Source: Aduncisulcus paluster (lineage: Eukaryota; Fornicata). Taken from it: DNA of 21,233 nucleotides. Below are positions 1 through 8,057 of the stretch, piece by piece. The translations under genes were made by a program, and so were the position numbers. The notes beneath the pieces were generated by a model that was given only the letters and a program-made list of their open reading frames with translations, was not told where the DNA came from and made no database searches. The DNA lies in contig BQXS01012625.1 of NCBI GenBank assembly GCA_024181965.1, positions 5,987 through 27,219 on the forward strand. Reading direction: 5' to 3'. How positions within the stretch are numbered: position 1 is the stretch's first letter; each line of letters begins with the position of its first letter.

Positions 1-971
1 CTCTTCTTTTCTTGCGCCTCCTCTTCGCTAATGTGATGGGCAGCATGCATGTGTCCAGTGGTGAGGTGCCGATGTGATACTCTCCGTTTATGAGAGGAGT
101 GAATAACGAGAGGAGGGGAGTGAGAGGAAGACGGAGTATGGAAGGAAGTAGGATCATGATGGTGGTACACTTGAACATCATCGTCCGAGTAAGGTTTAAT
201 CGCAACCGAATCACCCTGCTTTCCCATAGATGTCGAACGAGGGCGAGATTGAGAGGGTTTTGATATCATAGATTCGGCAGGTTCGGAATGTTTTGATCGT
301 TTTTTATCATGGAATGAGTGTGTTGGAGGCAATTTCCCAAATTCAAAATGAAATAGGTCATCATTATCATTATCTTTGGGAGAATGTACTTCCTGGTCAC
401 GCATATCCCCAAAAGATGTCATAAATGGCGACAATCCTAGTTTTTTCAGCATATCCGATGAAGTATCATGGGCGTCTGATGTTATTGGAGGTGATTTACA
501 GATAGATGGAGTTTTGCGATGCTGAAGTGATGATACATGTTGGGATGTTGTGAGTAAAATAGGTGATCTAGCACGACTTTTTGATGATTCTTTGATTACA
601 GATTGCAATACAATTGGAGTTCTCCCTTGCTGTTGAGAGTGTCTGGAAAGAGATCGACTTTGCGAATTGGGTCGTTTTGGAATTGAATTAAGACTGTTTT
701 CTGCTGAAAGTTCGAACCTTTCCTGAGGTTTCAATAGATCACTAACAGAAATAGTTTTTGATTGTTTAGAATGAGCAAACATCCCCTAATCAAATGTAAA
801 CAAAGAAATATAATATTATTCACAGATAAAAGAGAGTTACACCTACTATATGATGAAAAAGATGCACAAAACTCAAAAACTGTAGATAATCATCATATTG
901 CAGAATACAAATAAATTAAGTATCTAAATCACACATACCTTCGCATATCTTGCGTGATGAAGTTCTTTCAT
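1..971 (-). CDS. Ser/His-rich hypothetical protein, 3' end cut by window edge, probably two exons
   Basis: I translated this minus-strand frame by hand; it stays open from the ATG at 782 down to base 1, about 260 codons, and leaves the window without a stop. I do not recognise the product. It is rich in Ser, Pro, Gln, Arg and His, with SP and SR pairs (SLSRHSQ, RARSPIL) and His clusters (YHHHD, HRHLTTGHMHAAHH), as in a long disordered region. The in-frame TAG just before ATG 782 coincides with a possible 3' splice site. Joining an upstream 11-codon exon (971-939, MKELHHARYAK) to 785 keeps the frame and adds a Gly before that Met. I therefore favour join(971..939, 785..1); the fallback is a start at 782. 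The gene is divergent from the PI synthase gene. That the frame codes is fairly sure; its function is unknown. Confidence 0.7.
786..938 (-). other. Probable spliceosomal intron, 153 bp
   Basis: Read on the minus strand, the segment begins GTATGT, the canonical 5' splice site in many protists, and ends in TTTGATTAG. It is AT-rich, and reading through it hits a stop within a few codons (ATT TAG). Exon 1 (939-971) is exactly 33 nt, and exon 2 begins GGG ATG in the same phase, so splicing extends the open frame without a break. No strong branch-point sequence stands out; TGTAACTC and TTTACAT are weak candidates. RNA evidence would settle it. Confidence 0.5.
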
Positions 972-1256
972 TAAAAGCAAACAAGAATTTAGCGATAGAA
1001 ATCATGAATACAATGGCAAAACTATTTTCCGCCAAAGTCGAAAGGAGTGCGGTAGTGGAAAGAACAAAGCTTTGATTTTGCACAAAACATTGTCAAAAAT
1101 AGCAAAATATAATTTTGATTATGTTCAATGTAAATTTTGTGCCAAAATAGCCGACAAAGAATGGATAATTTCGATTTGATCTGGATGTCAGTGTCCAACA
1201 ACAAGTGCTGAGATTTTGTCGATCTTTTTCTTCTTGATCATTACATCAATTCATAA
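972..1256. promoter_or_regulatory. Divergent intergenic region, presumed shared promoter
   Basis: These 285 bp separate the minus-strand start at 971 from the plus-strand start at 1257, so both genes must be controlled from here. The sequence is AT-rich without a clear TATA box or a conserved element that I can name. Short open frames on both strands here have no recognisable protein character. Confidence 0.35.
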
Positions 1257-1892
1257 ATGGGAGTTTCTGTTTGGTTTTGGGTTCCAAATATAATTGATTA
1301 TCTTCGTATAATTCTTCTTGTTGTGGCTTTCCTCTTTCCAGCTGAAAAATGTCTCTATACTGCTGCCATATATTGCGTTTCTGAATATTTGGATGCCTTC
1401 GATGGATATTTTGCGAGAAAATTGAACCAGACATCCCTTTTTGGTGAACTTCTCGACCTCTCAATTGACAGGGCCAGTACTGCTGTGCTTGCAATTAGAA
1501 TTGCTTCATTGCAGCCCTCTCTTACCGGTCTCATGCAATTTATTATTGGATTGGATATTATTTCCCACTTTTTTGTCATGGTTACAACCTTTGTTCAAAA
1601 AAAGAAATCTCACAAAGATGTTTCAAGTGAGAAAAATCCTTTGATCCGTTTGTATTATTCATCTAGAACTTTCTTATTCCTCCTATGTGTTTTTAATGAA
1701 ACATATATTATGGCCTTGTATGTGTACTATGCTTCTTCTGTTGAGACCCTGATAAACCTCATTGCTTTATGGACCCTCAGAATATGCTTTACCGGATTTG
1801 TGCTGAAACAGATTATCAATGTTTTACAATGGCATAGTGCGGCAAAGGTTCTGATCGCTTCATCTTCAAAACAACAGAAGCTTGAAGAATAA
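1257..1892 (+). CDS. PIS1: Phosphatidylinositol synthase (CDP-alcohol phosphatidyltransferase)
   Basis: This enzyme joins CDP-diacylglycerol and myo-inositol to form phosphatidylinositol and CMP, in the ER membrane of eukaryotes. The full family signature is visible: D46-x2-D49-G50-x2-A53-R54-x8-G63-x3-D67-x3-D71. The acidic residues bind the metal and the CDP group, and D71 would be the catalytic base. Around it the sequence has the PI-synthase flavour rather than that of choline/ethanolamine transferases (DGYFARKLNQTSLFG, then DR), and the N-terminus VPNIIDYLRIIL matches the usual start of PIS proteins. At 211 residues it has the size of yeast and human PI synthase (about 210-220). Several hydrophobic segments follow (around 13-28, 73-85, 88-108, 130-145, 155-185). 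An in-frame TAA directly before the ATG fixes the start. The stop lies in AATAAA, 57 bp before the next gene. Confidence 0.93.
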   Translation: MGVSVWFWVPNIIDYLRIILLVVAFLFPAEKCLYTAAIYCVSEYLDAFDGYFARKLNQTSLFGELLDLSIDRASTAVLAIRIASLQPSLTGLMQFIIGLDIISHFFVMVTTFVQKKKSHKDVSSEKNPLIRLYYSSRTFLFLLCVFNETYIMALYVYYASSVETLINLIALWTLRICFTGFVLKQIINVLQWHSAAKVLIASSSKQQKLEE

Positions 1893-1893
1893 A
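1888..1893 (+). terminator. AATAAA overlapping the stop of the PI synthase gene
   Basis: The hexamer AATAAA contains the TAA stop at 1890-1892. With only 57 bp to the next start codon, a poly(A) signal here is plausible but not proven. Confidence 0.35.
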
Positions 1894-1949
1894 TATAAAT
1901 TTGTTTAAATTATGAATTAATCAATTTCATCTTATGGGTTTCTTCAAAA

Positions 1950-4900
1950 ATGGATCGTTTTTCAAATGAGTACCCAAATAGAACATCAATTTCATTTTTT
2001 GATCGAATGGGGAAGAACTACAAGACGATACCACTTGAGAAATCATGTGTAGTGGAGCCTCTTTATAAGAATCAGGACATTCATCTTGTATTCGATCAGT
2101 ACATATCTTCACCAAGTGGCCCATCACCTTTCCAGGAATATAAACTCCCAAATGATGAAAAGAGTGGTTGGATTGGTCCATATAACGATAAGCGCCTAAT
2201 TTCGTGCACTTCTTTGAAGATTCTCGCCCGTATTACTCGATACCGTCCTGATGTCAGAATAAGACGCATCACTATGTTGGTACAGAATTTTTCTCCACCT
2301 TATAAGATGCAAATCTGCTTTTCTAAACGCAAAGAAGATTCCTTTTTTGTTGATTTTTCAAAATCCAAATCCAAAGAGAAATTTCTATATCATACCTTCG
2401 ATCTCCCAGACCTTGAAATGTGTCTAGATTTCAAAACTCTACATATTCACTTTTATAATAAGAGTAATGAACGGTGTAATGTTTCTTTGCATGGGGTTTG
2501 GTTGGAATCTGATACAGCACCCATTTCAATGGCAGATCTTGTTTCCAAACCATCAACTCATGCGAAAACTGCGAAGAAACCCTCTCGATTAACAGATATT
2601 GATATTCATCTTGCCAGTATCAGCGATGATCCCAGTATTAGTAATGCCAGGAAGATATTCCGCCAATTGGAACCCAAACTCGTAATTTTAGTGAGCAAAT
2701 CAAATTTGGTATCTCCAACCTTTATGAAAACTTCGTTGGAATTGCTTCACAAATTAATACATTTAGATCCAATGCTTATTAGGGCTTCTATTTTCCAAAT
2801 AGTTTGTGACAAGTGTCTTGAATCAATTCATGTGGCTTTATTAAAGAAACATCGCCAAAAGGAGTTAAATGTCGTCATATCCAAAATGTTTTCTCTTGTA
2901 CGCAAGATTTGTACATCCCAGAAGAAGTGTGAAGCTCCGTCACATCTGATTTCGATCATGGAGGAGTTATTGAAAGATCATGACCTCAAATCAATAATGA
3001 TCCCCAATATTATGAAGATAATGGACTTTTTGGCCCCCTCCATCGCATCAAGAACCTCTGGCTCTCCTCATGCCGAGTCTTTATCCCGAATGCTTCCCCT
3101 CGTAGCTCCCCCTGTCTTCAACAAGGATGAGTTTAGACGTTTTGTTCTTCTTGTTGAGCAACAATGGATTGATTGGCCTGAAAGGATGGGAACCGAGGAA
3201 ATATTGCACTTGGAGTTTTGTACCCCTGAGTATATTGTAGGCATTTATGACCCCTTCAAGTCAACCCCAGTTCACATCCAGACTGCACGTGCTGAATATT
3301 TCTCTCTTGTAAGAAATGTGTTCGAGAAAACAAATTACTTCCCTGAAATCTCAAGCTTCATCCAAGGAAACATACTGGAATGGGTCTTCCAATTCTCTTC
3401 AATCATCAAAGATGATAGTGAATGGGGAAAAAGTTTCGAAAATCCCACCTTCAGCTCCATGTTCATTGATTTAGCGAATATTCTGGTTTCTTGCGGCATT
3501 CACAATGTTTTCAACAATCATGTTGTTCTTACAGGAAGTATCCCTGCCATCAAAAACATCTCGATCAAATCTTTCATGATGCTTATGACAACTTTCGTGG
3601 GCATTGGAATGAGATTAGTTAATCCCATCGATGGTCACACTCTGGCTTTGGATCCATGTTCCATCCAACAAATTCATGATCTTGTGACAAGTATTTTCCT
3701 TAGCGTGTGGGGTACTATCCAACATTTAAGAGATGCTCGAGCCTTTAAACCCGTCATTGAGTTGGTGGGCAAGAAGAAGAAGACAGCCACATTTTTCCTT
3801 AAAAAACAGCAATATAAATGTGGCATTCCTTTAATTGGAATGCTGAGTGAATGGATATGTTTGGGATATAATTATAAGTTCTTTGAAGCCCCAAAAGTTA
3901 TAAAAGGAAAGAAAGAGAATCCCATTACACCGTCTCCCCTGAAAGAACTGAAGATGGTCAACGGTAAAACATTGCCGGAACTCGAACAATCATTTTTGGC
4001 GTATTTCTCCGATGCCCTCTTTGCAATGATGGAGAATAGATTTGAATACTTGAAAATAACAGATTTTTTTAATGTTATTGCGTTTTTGTCCATTCTCAAA
4101 TTTCCTGAACGCTATCAAGTAGATGATTACTGGGATCTGGACGAAGGCGACTTTAATATGTTTGGAGAAACTTATGGCGAAAAAGTGTTAAAGTTCTTTG
4201 GGGATACGATATCATCCGACGCATTATTATCAACCACCTCTTCTTCTGTTCCCAGTATTACCACTGCACCTCCTGCTGTTAAGGTTCCAGTTCAAGATAT
4301 CCAAGGCATTGGACAGCAGATCCCAGTACCACTAGGTCCCTTACAAATGGTGGAAATGCCCATGCTTGGTCAACCCGTCCATTTTGATCTCCATACCATG
4401 GCTAGCACTCTCCATACCTTGGTTAGTCTCCATCCATGGTTACTAACACCAGGGGGTCCACCACAGTTCTATCCTCCTCCTGTCCAAGAAGAGAGAGATA
4501 CCTCCACAATCCCGACTCAAGTGTCTGATTATGTGGATCAGAAAATCGGGCAAATTGAAACCAATCTCATTGCCCGCTTGGATTCTGAGACATCGAAGGT
4601 TACACAACTTGATGTTTCCGAACTGAAAGAGCAGATCAAGAGAATCGAAAGATCCCAAACGAAGTCAGACTCGGAAATCCAAGCCACAATCACTTCCATT
4701 AAGGATCAAATAGCCTCTCTCAGCAAGGAAATCGATAAAAAGGGGAAGAAGAAGGACACAAAGCAAGAGATCGAGCTTCTTAAGGGGAGCGTGTCACATT
4801 TGGAAACCACTTTCTCAAAGCTAAAATTAGATACTGCGAAGAAAATTGATAGCATTATTTCTTCTGAGAAAACATCCCAAAAAACGATTCAATCATATGA

Positions 4901-6038
4901 TGCCAAGTTCAAATCCATGAAGAAAGATAAAAAAGACCTTGAAGTGAAAGTATCTACCATTTCTGCGACCCTAGATCAGAAAATAAGTAACATTATGACC
5001 ACTTTGGAACGTTATATGGAAGAAAAAGATGAACAGATCGAGGCTAGTCACATGGAATTCAATGATCGTCTCAAGTCTTACCTTGAGAAACACGATGACC
5101 TTCAGGAACAAATCAAGTCAATAATGTCAACTATTTCCTCTTCTGCCTCTTCCTCGTCCTCCTCTTCCTCTTCTTCAGAACAAGCTGAGAAATCTGCTTC
5201 TTCTGTGGCAGATTCTATCAAAACAATGCATGATTCTATCAAAGCCATGCATAATCGAGTGTTATCGGCCTCCAAGAGAGTAGAATTCCTTCAATTTCCT
5301 CCATTAAATAGGTATATTTTTAGCCCTAATTCCTACGATATTGTATCGAAGGAAGAATATAAAGCTGAAATTAAAGAGGAGAGAGAGGAAGAAGATAAAA
5401 TCGAAGAAGAAGATAAAATCGAAGAAGAAGAGAAAATCGAAGAAGAAGAGAAAATAGAAGAAGAAGAGAAAATCGAAGAAGAAGAAGTTGAGAGTATTTA
5501 TGAATTTACTGCTGATGCCCAATCCAATGCAAACGATTTGATTGAGAAACTTAGAGAATTATCCAATGATATCAAATTAAAGAAGAAAAACCTTCGTGTG
5601 GATAAAGACAAACTTAAGGAAATGAAGAAACAAGCATCGGGCAGTGATGATGAAGCTCTCGATTTCAAGCTGCGAATTGACAATTCAAAGTCTGAGATTA
5701 CAACGTTAACTCAACAATTTATTGACATGCTATCCTCTTTGAGAGATGTGGTCAAGAAGTTCCCAAGAGAATTATCTCAATCGCTATTTTTAGACATCCA
5801 CCCTGTTGTCTTCGTCCAAAAGGAGAAAGATCCGGCCAAATTTTTAGCCAAAGGTAAAATTACGAAGGATTTGAATGTTTGGGATGGTGATAAAATCATT
5901 TTAATTTTTATTGACAAAGAATCTTTCCAGAATCAGAAGAGAAGTTTGTCTTCTAATGATTGGAATGAGATTCTCTGTTATGGAAACGGAGAATTTGGTG
6001 GAAAGGATGTCCATTTTGTCGTGAAATTCAAGAAATAA
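1950..6038 (+). CDS. Large coiled-coil protein with beta-rich N-terminal domain (1362 aa), unrecognised
   Basis: I do not recognise the whole protein. Residues about 60-190 alternate strand-like segments and end in a pattern (LHIHFYNKS...VSLHGVWLES) resembling a discoidin/galactose-binding-like beta sandwich; this is inference from pattern only. Residues about 215-750 are helical and could be an armadillo-like or other alpha-solenoid region. A Pro-rich linker follows (about 760-848, with GGPPQFYPPP), then a long heptad-type coiled coil (about 860-1060), a poly-Ser run (about 1063-1077), five EEE(D/E)KI repeats (1146-1175), and a second charged coiled coil (about 1190-1275). A compact C-terminus of about 80 residues with alternating strands ends FVVKFKK. 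There are no membrane segments or signal peptide, so it is probably cytoplasmic, perhaps a cytoskeletal scaffold. The start is the first ATG, 57 bp after the PI synthase stop. Confidence 0.85.
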   Translation: MDRFSNEYPNRTSISFFDRMGKNYKTIPLEKSCVVEPLYKNQDIHLVFDQYISSPSGPSPFQEYKLPNDEKSGWIGPYNDKRLISCTSLKILARITRYRPDVRIRRITMLVQNFSPPYKMQICFSKRKEDSFFVDFSKSKSKEKFLYHTFDLPDLEMCLDFKTLHIHFYNKSNERCNVSLHGVWLESDTAPISMADLVSKPSTHAKTAKKPSRLTDIDIHLASISDDPSISNARKIFRQLEPKLVILVSKSNLVSPTFMKTSLELLHKLIHLDPMLIRASIFQIVCDKCLESIHVALLKKHRQKELNVVISKMFSLVRKICTSQKKCEAPSHLISIMEELLKDHDLKSIMIPNIMKIMDFLAPSIASRTSGSPHAESLSRMLPLVAPPVFNKDEFRRFVLLVEQQWIDWPERMGTEEILHLEFCTPEYIVGIYDPFKSTPVHIQTARAEYFSLVRNVFEKTNYFPEISSFIQGNILEWVFQFSSIIKDDSEWGKSFENPTFSSMFIDLANILVSCGIHNVFNNHVVLTGSIPAIKNISIKSFMMLMTTFVGIGMRLVNPIDGHTLALDPCSIQQIHDLVTSIFLSVWGTIQHLRDARAFKPVIELVGKKKKTATFFLKKQQYKCGIPLIGMLSEWICLGYNYKFFEAPKVIKGKKENPITPSPLKELKMVNGKTLPELEQSFLAYFSDALFAMMENRFEYLKITDFFNVIAFLSILKFPERYQVDDYWDLDEGDFNMFGETYGEKVLKFFGDTISSDALLSTTSSSVPSITTAPPAVKVPVQDIQGIGQQIPVPLGPLQMVEMPMLGQPVHFDLHTMASTLHTLVSLHPWLLTPGGPPQFYPPPVQEERDTSTIPTQVSDYVDQKIGQIETNLIARLDSETSKVTQLDVSELKEQIKRIERSQTKSDSEIQATITSIKDQIASLSKEIDKKGKKKDTKQEIELLKGSVSHLETTFSKLKLDTAKKIDSIISSEKTSQKTIQSYDAKFKSMKKDKKDLEVKVSTISATLDQKISNIMTTLERYMEEKDEQIEASHMEFNDRLKSYLEKHDDLQEQIKSIMSTISSSASSSSSSSSSSEQAEKSASSVADSIKTMHDSIKAMHNRVLSASKRVEFLQFPPLNRYIFSPNSYDIVSKEEYKAEIKEEREEEDKIEEEDKIEEEEKIEEEEKIEEEEKIEEEEVESIYEFTADAQSNANDLIEKLRELSNDIKLKKKNLRVDKDKLKEMKKQASGSDDEALDFKLRIDNSKSEITTLTQQFIDMLSSLRDVVKKFPRELSQSLFLDIHPVVFVQKEKDPAKFLAKGKITKDLNVWDGDKIILIFIDKESFQNQKRSLSSNDWNEILCYGNGEFGGKDVHFVVKFKK
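5385..5492 (+). repeat. In-frame 18-bp tandem repeat coding EEE(D/E)KI
   Basis: Five near-identical 18-bp units (GAAGAAGAAGAKAAAATC type) start at 5385, 5403, 5421, 5439 and 5457, with a degenerate sixth unit to 5492. Each encodes Glu-Glu-Glu-(Asp/Glu)-Lys-Ile, giving an acidic helix. Units differ by single bases (GAT/GAG, ATC/ATA), so the array is probably young and expanded by slippage within the 1362-residue protein gene. Confidence 0.9.
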
Positions 6039-6039
6039 A
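6034..6039 (+). terminator. AATAAA overlapping the stop of the 1362-residue protein gene
   Basis: AATAAA at 6034-6039 contains the TAA stop at 6036-6038. It is a candidate poly(A) signal in the same arrangement as the PI synthase gene upstream. Confidence 0.35.
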
Positions 6040-6392
6040 ACCAATAATATATTGTCTTCACCACTGGTTGGCATTTTTTTTCGGTATTTTCAAAATAAGG
6101 CTTATTTCAAATATTTTGATATAAATAACCGGATAATCCACTAATATTTATCAAGTGAATCATTTAATCTCACTTTAAAATAAAGTTAATTAACATTTGA
6201 ATGTTTTAGAACATTTTGATTGCTAGCCACTTAAAATATAATATTATATCGATATTTTTTTAAAAAAATAAATATAGAGATAATCTTATTTTTTGTTGAA
6301 ACTTTCTTCGATTTCAAAATAGCTTTGATTCAAGAGAACTCGATTTCAAAAATGATCACACATGCTATTGCCCTCACGATTTTTTGCTGAGC
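6039..6392. other. Intergenic region, AT-rich with short palindromes
   Basis: These 354 bp hold no gene that I can support. They are very AT-rich and contain short perfect palindromes (ATATAATATTATAT near 6236, ATATCGATAT at 6246-6255, and an 18-bp T/A palindrome at 6253-6270). A 12-bp direct repeat, TCGATTTCAAAA, occurs at about 6308 and 6340. The USP promoter and 5' leader must lie here. Confidence 0.5.
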
Positions 6393-7766
6393 ATGTCGGA
6401 TCGCAGAAAAGCATTTGATGAATATGATAAATATACACCCGTGCCAAAGGGATTGGGTAATATAGGAAACACTTGTTTTTTTAATTCAGCCACTCAATGT
6501 CTAGTACATTTGAAATATCTCTTCAAAGCTCTCACTGAATGGAAATATGGTACAATGAAATCTCCATTATTGACTTTAAGAAGTGAACTTCCAGTTTTGA
6601 ATCGTACTTTCATGTGGATTTTATTGCGTTCTTATACCAATCCGGAGGAAGAGACTTATGGAAGATATTTAACCCCCAGGCAATTTCACAATGCTTTTGT
6701 CCACGAATATTCTGCTTTTCGAGGCTATGGACAGCATGATTCACACGAATGTTCTGTTTTGCTCCTCGAGGCTTTGGATCTTGGGATTAAGAAGTTTTTG
6801 ATGGATAAATGTTCATATCCTAAAACAAAACCATCCCCAATTGAGGAAATATTTAACTTCCCAGTTGAACAAACCGTTACTTGTGCCCAATGTGAATGCC
6901 AATTTCTTTCTAAATCTAGTTGGATGGATCTTACTTTGGAACTTAAACGGACAAAGATTCAGCAACAATTGATGGGTAAACCATCATCTATGGCTTCTGA
7001 TGACGATCATTTACTTTATTCTATTATGGAATCTATGCCCGGTCGCGAAGAACCCAAAAAACTTTCCCCACACTCCCTTGAATATTTGTTATGGCTATTC
7101 ACTGAACCTGATCCAGTTCCTCGTGATGCAGGATATGTTTGTGAAAGGTGTTCTCTTCGTAAAGCCAAAATGTCCAATAAGAATGCTGCTTTCCAGCCCT
7201 GGTTAGATGTTTTGCACGCCAAACAGGAAGAAGCCATTGAAAAACATGGCTGTGTTATTCGTGATGGCGAAGGAGATATTGATTATGAACTTGATAAGCT
7301 TCGTAAAGATCAATCTTGGCTCCGTAGTAACAATTCTCTCTTGGTCGGTAATAGACGTGAATTATCCGCTATTATGACCGAGAAGAGACCCGTAATCCGA
7401 CGTTGTGAACTCAAAGGCCTGCCTAAGGTGTTGATGATCCACCTAAACAGGTTCAACAGTGGTGAGCGTAGAAGGAGCATGTTCTCGTCATTCTTCTCAT
7501 TTGGTGGGTCAAAGGACGATACCTCCATTCAATATCCAGAATATCTCGATCTTTCTCATCTTATACCTGGATACAAATATAGATTATCATCAATCTCCAT
7601 TCATAGCGGTTCTCTTGGATTCGGACATTATACTGCTTTTGCAAGATGTGGCAAGGAATGGTACTATTTTAATGATTCCATGACAGAGCCTACTTCTCCT
7701 GTCCATGCTCTTACAGCCACCTCAGGAGCCTATATGCTCTATTATGAATTGGAGGAGGAAGAGTAA
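6393..7766 (+). CDS. Ubiquitin-specific protease (peptidase family C19)
   Basis: This is a deubiquitinase that cuts ubiquitin from proteins. The Cys box is intact: GLGNIGNTCFFNSATQCL with catalytic C28. The motif GYGQHDSHEC is the usual second conserved block. The His box SLGFGHYTAFARC supplies H412, and WYYFNDS supplies N427, the same Asn form as in USP2. Two CxxC pairs (C164/C167 and C250/C253) form the zinc-ribbon of the fingers subdomain. At 457 residues it is little more than a catalytic core, with no DUSP, UBL or zf-UBP domain, plus an insertion between the CxxC pairs (about 185-240) and another after them (about 275-340). I chose the ATG at 6393; the frame is open further upstream but contains no earlier ATG. 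The exact human or yeast orthologue cannot be told. The stop overlaps AGTAAA. Confidence 0.93.
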   Translation: MSDRRKAFDEYDKYTPVPKGLGNIGNTCFFNSATQCLVHLKYLFKALTEWKYGTMKSPLLTLRSELPVLNRTFMWILLRSYTNPEEETYGRYLTPRQFHNAFVHEYSAFRGYGQHDSHECSVLLLEALDLGIKKFLMDKCSYPKTKPSPIEEIFNFPVEQTVTCAQCECQFLSKSSWMDLTLELKRTKIQQQLMGKPSSMASDDDHLLYSIMESMPGREEPKKLSPHSLEYLLWLFTEPDPVPRDAGYVCERCSLRKAKMSNKNAAFQPWLDVLHAKQEEAIEKHGCVIRDGEGDIDYELDKLRKDQSWLRSNNSLLVGNRRELSAIMTEKRPVIRRCELKGLPKVLMIHLNRFNSGERRRSMFSSFFSFGGSKDDTSIQYPEYLDLSHLIPGYKYRLSSISIHSGSLGFGHYTAFARCGKEWYYFNDSMTEPTSPVHALTATSGAYMLYYELEEEE

Positions 7767-7767
7767 A
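7762..7767 (+). terminator. AGTAAA overlapping the USP stop codon
   Basis: AGTAAA covers the TAA stop (7764-7766). AGTRAA is the known poly(A) motif of Giardia, so it is a candidate signal here; no transcript end is visible from sequence alone. Confidence 0.35.
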
Positions 7768-8057
7768 GTTAGGTTATTTGTTAATATTTTCTTCATATTA
7801 CAAATATATCGTGCTTATCTTGTTCCTTAATGAAGTATTTATGGGTTTAATTTCATGATAATTATGTAATTCAGACGATAGTGTAAAATTTTAAATATAC
7901 TTCTCTATGACGATTTCCCCAAGATCATAAGGATTAATAAATTTATTTTTATATATGTTTATTCAATTTACTTTATGAAAATGCCCCTATAGTGAATAAT
8001 AAAAGAAATAACAATTGTTGTCGAATTCTGAACCCTTTTTCTTGAAAATTTAATGAA

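Noticed and set aside
1022-1204. 60-codon minus-strand frame in the divergent promoter region
   Set aside because: Short, in a non-coding gap, with no family resemblance and no conserved feature.
5304-5522. Minus-strand Phe-rich frame resembling a membrane protein
   Set aside because: The hydrophobic runs are the antisense of the Glu/Lys/Ile repeat in the 1362-residue protein gene.
6232-6270. AT palindromes as a mobile-element end or origin
   Set aside because: Simple T/A and AT runs form palindromes easily in such AT-rich DNA; no element or target-site duplication surrounds them.
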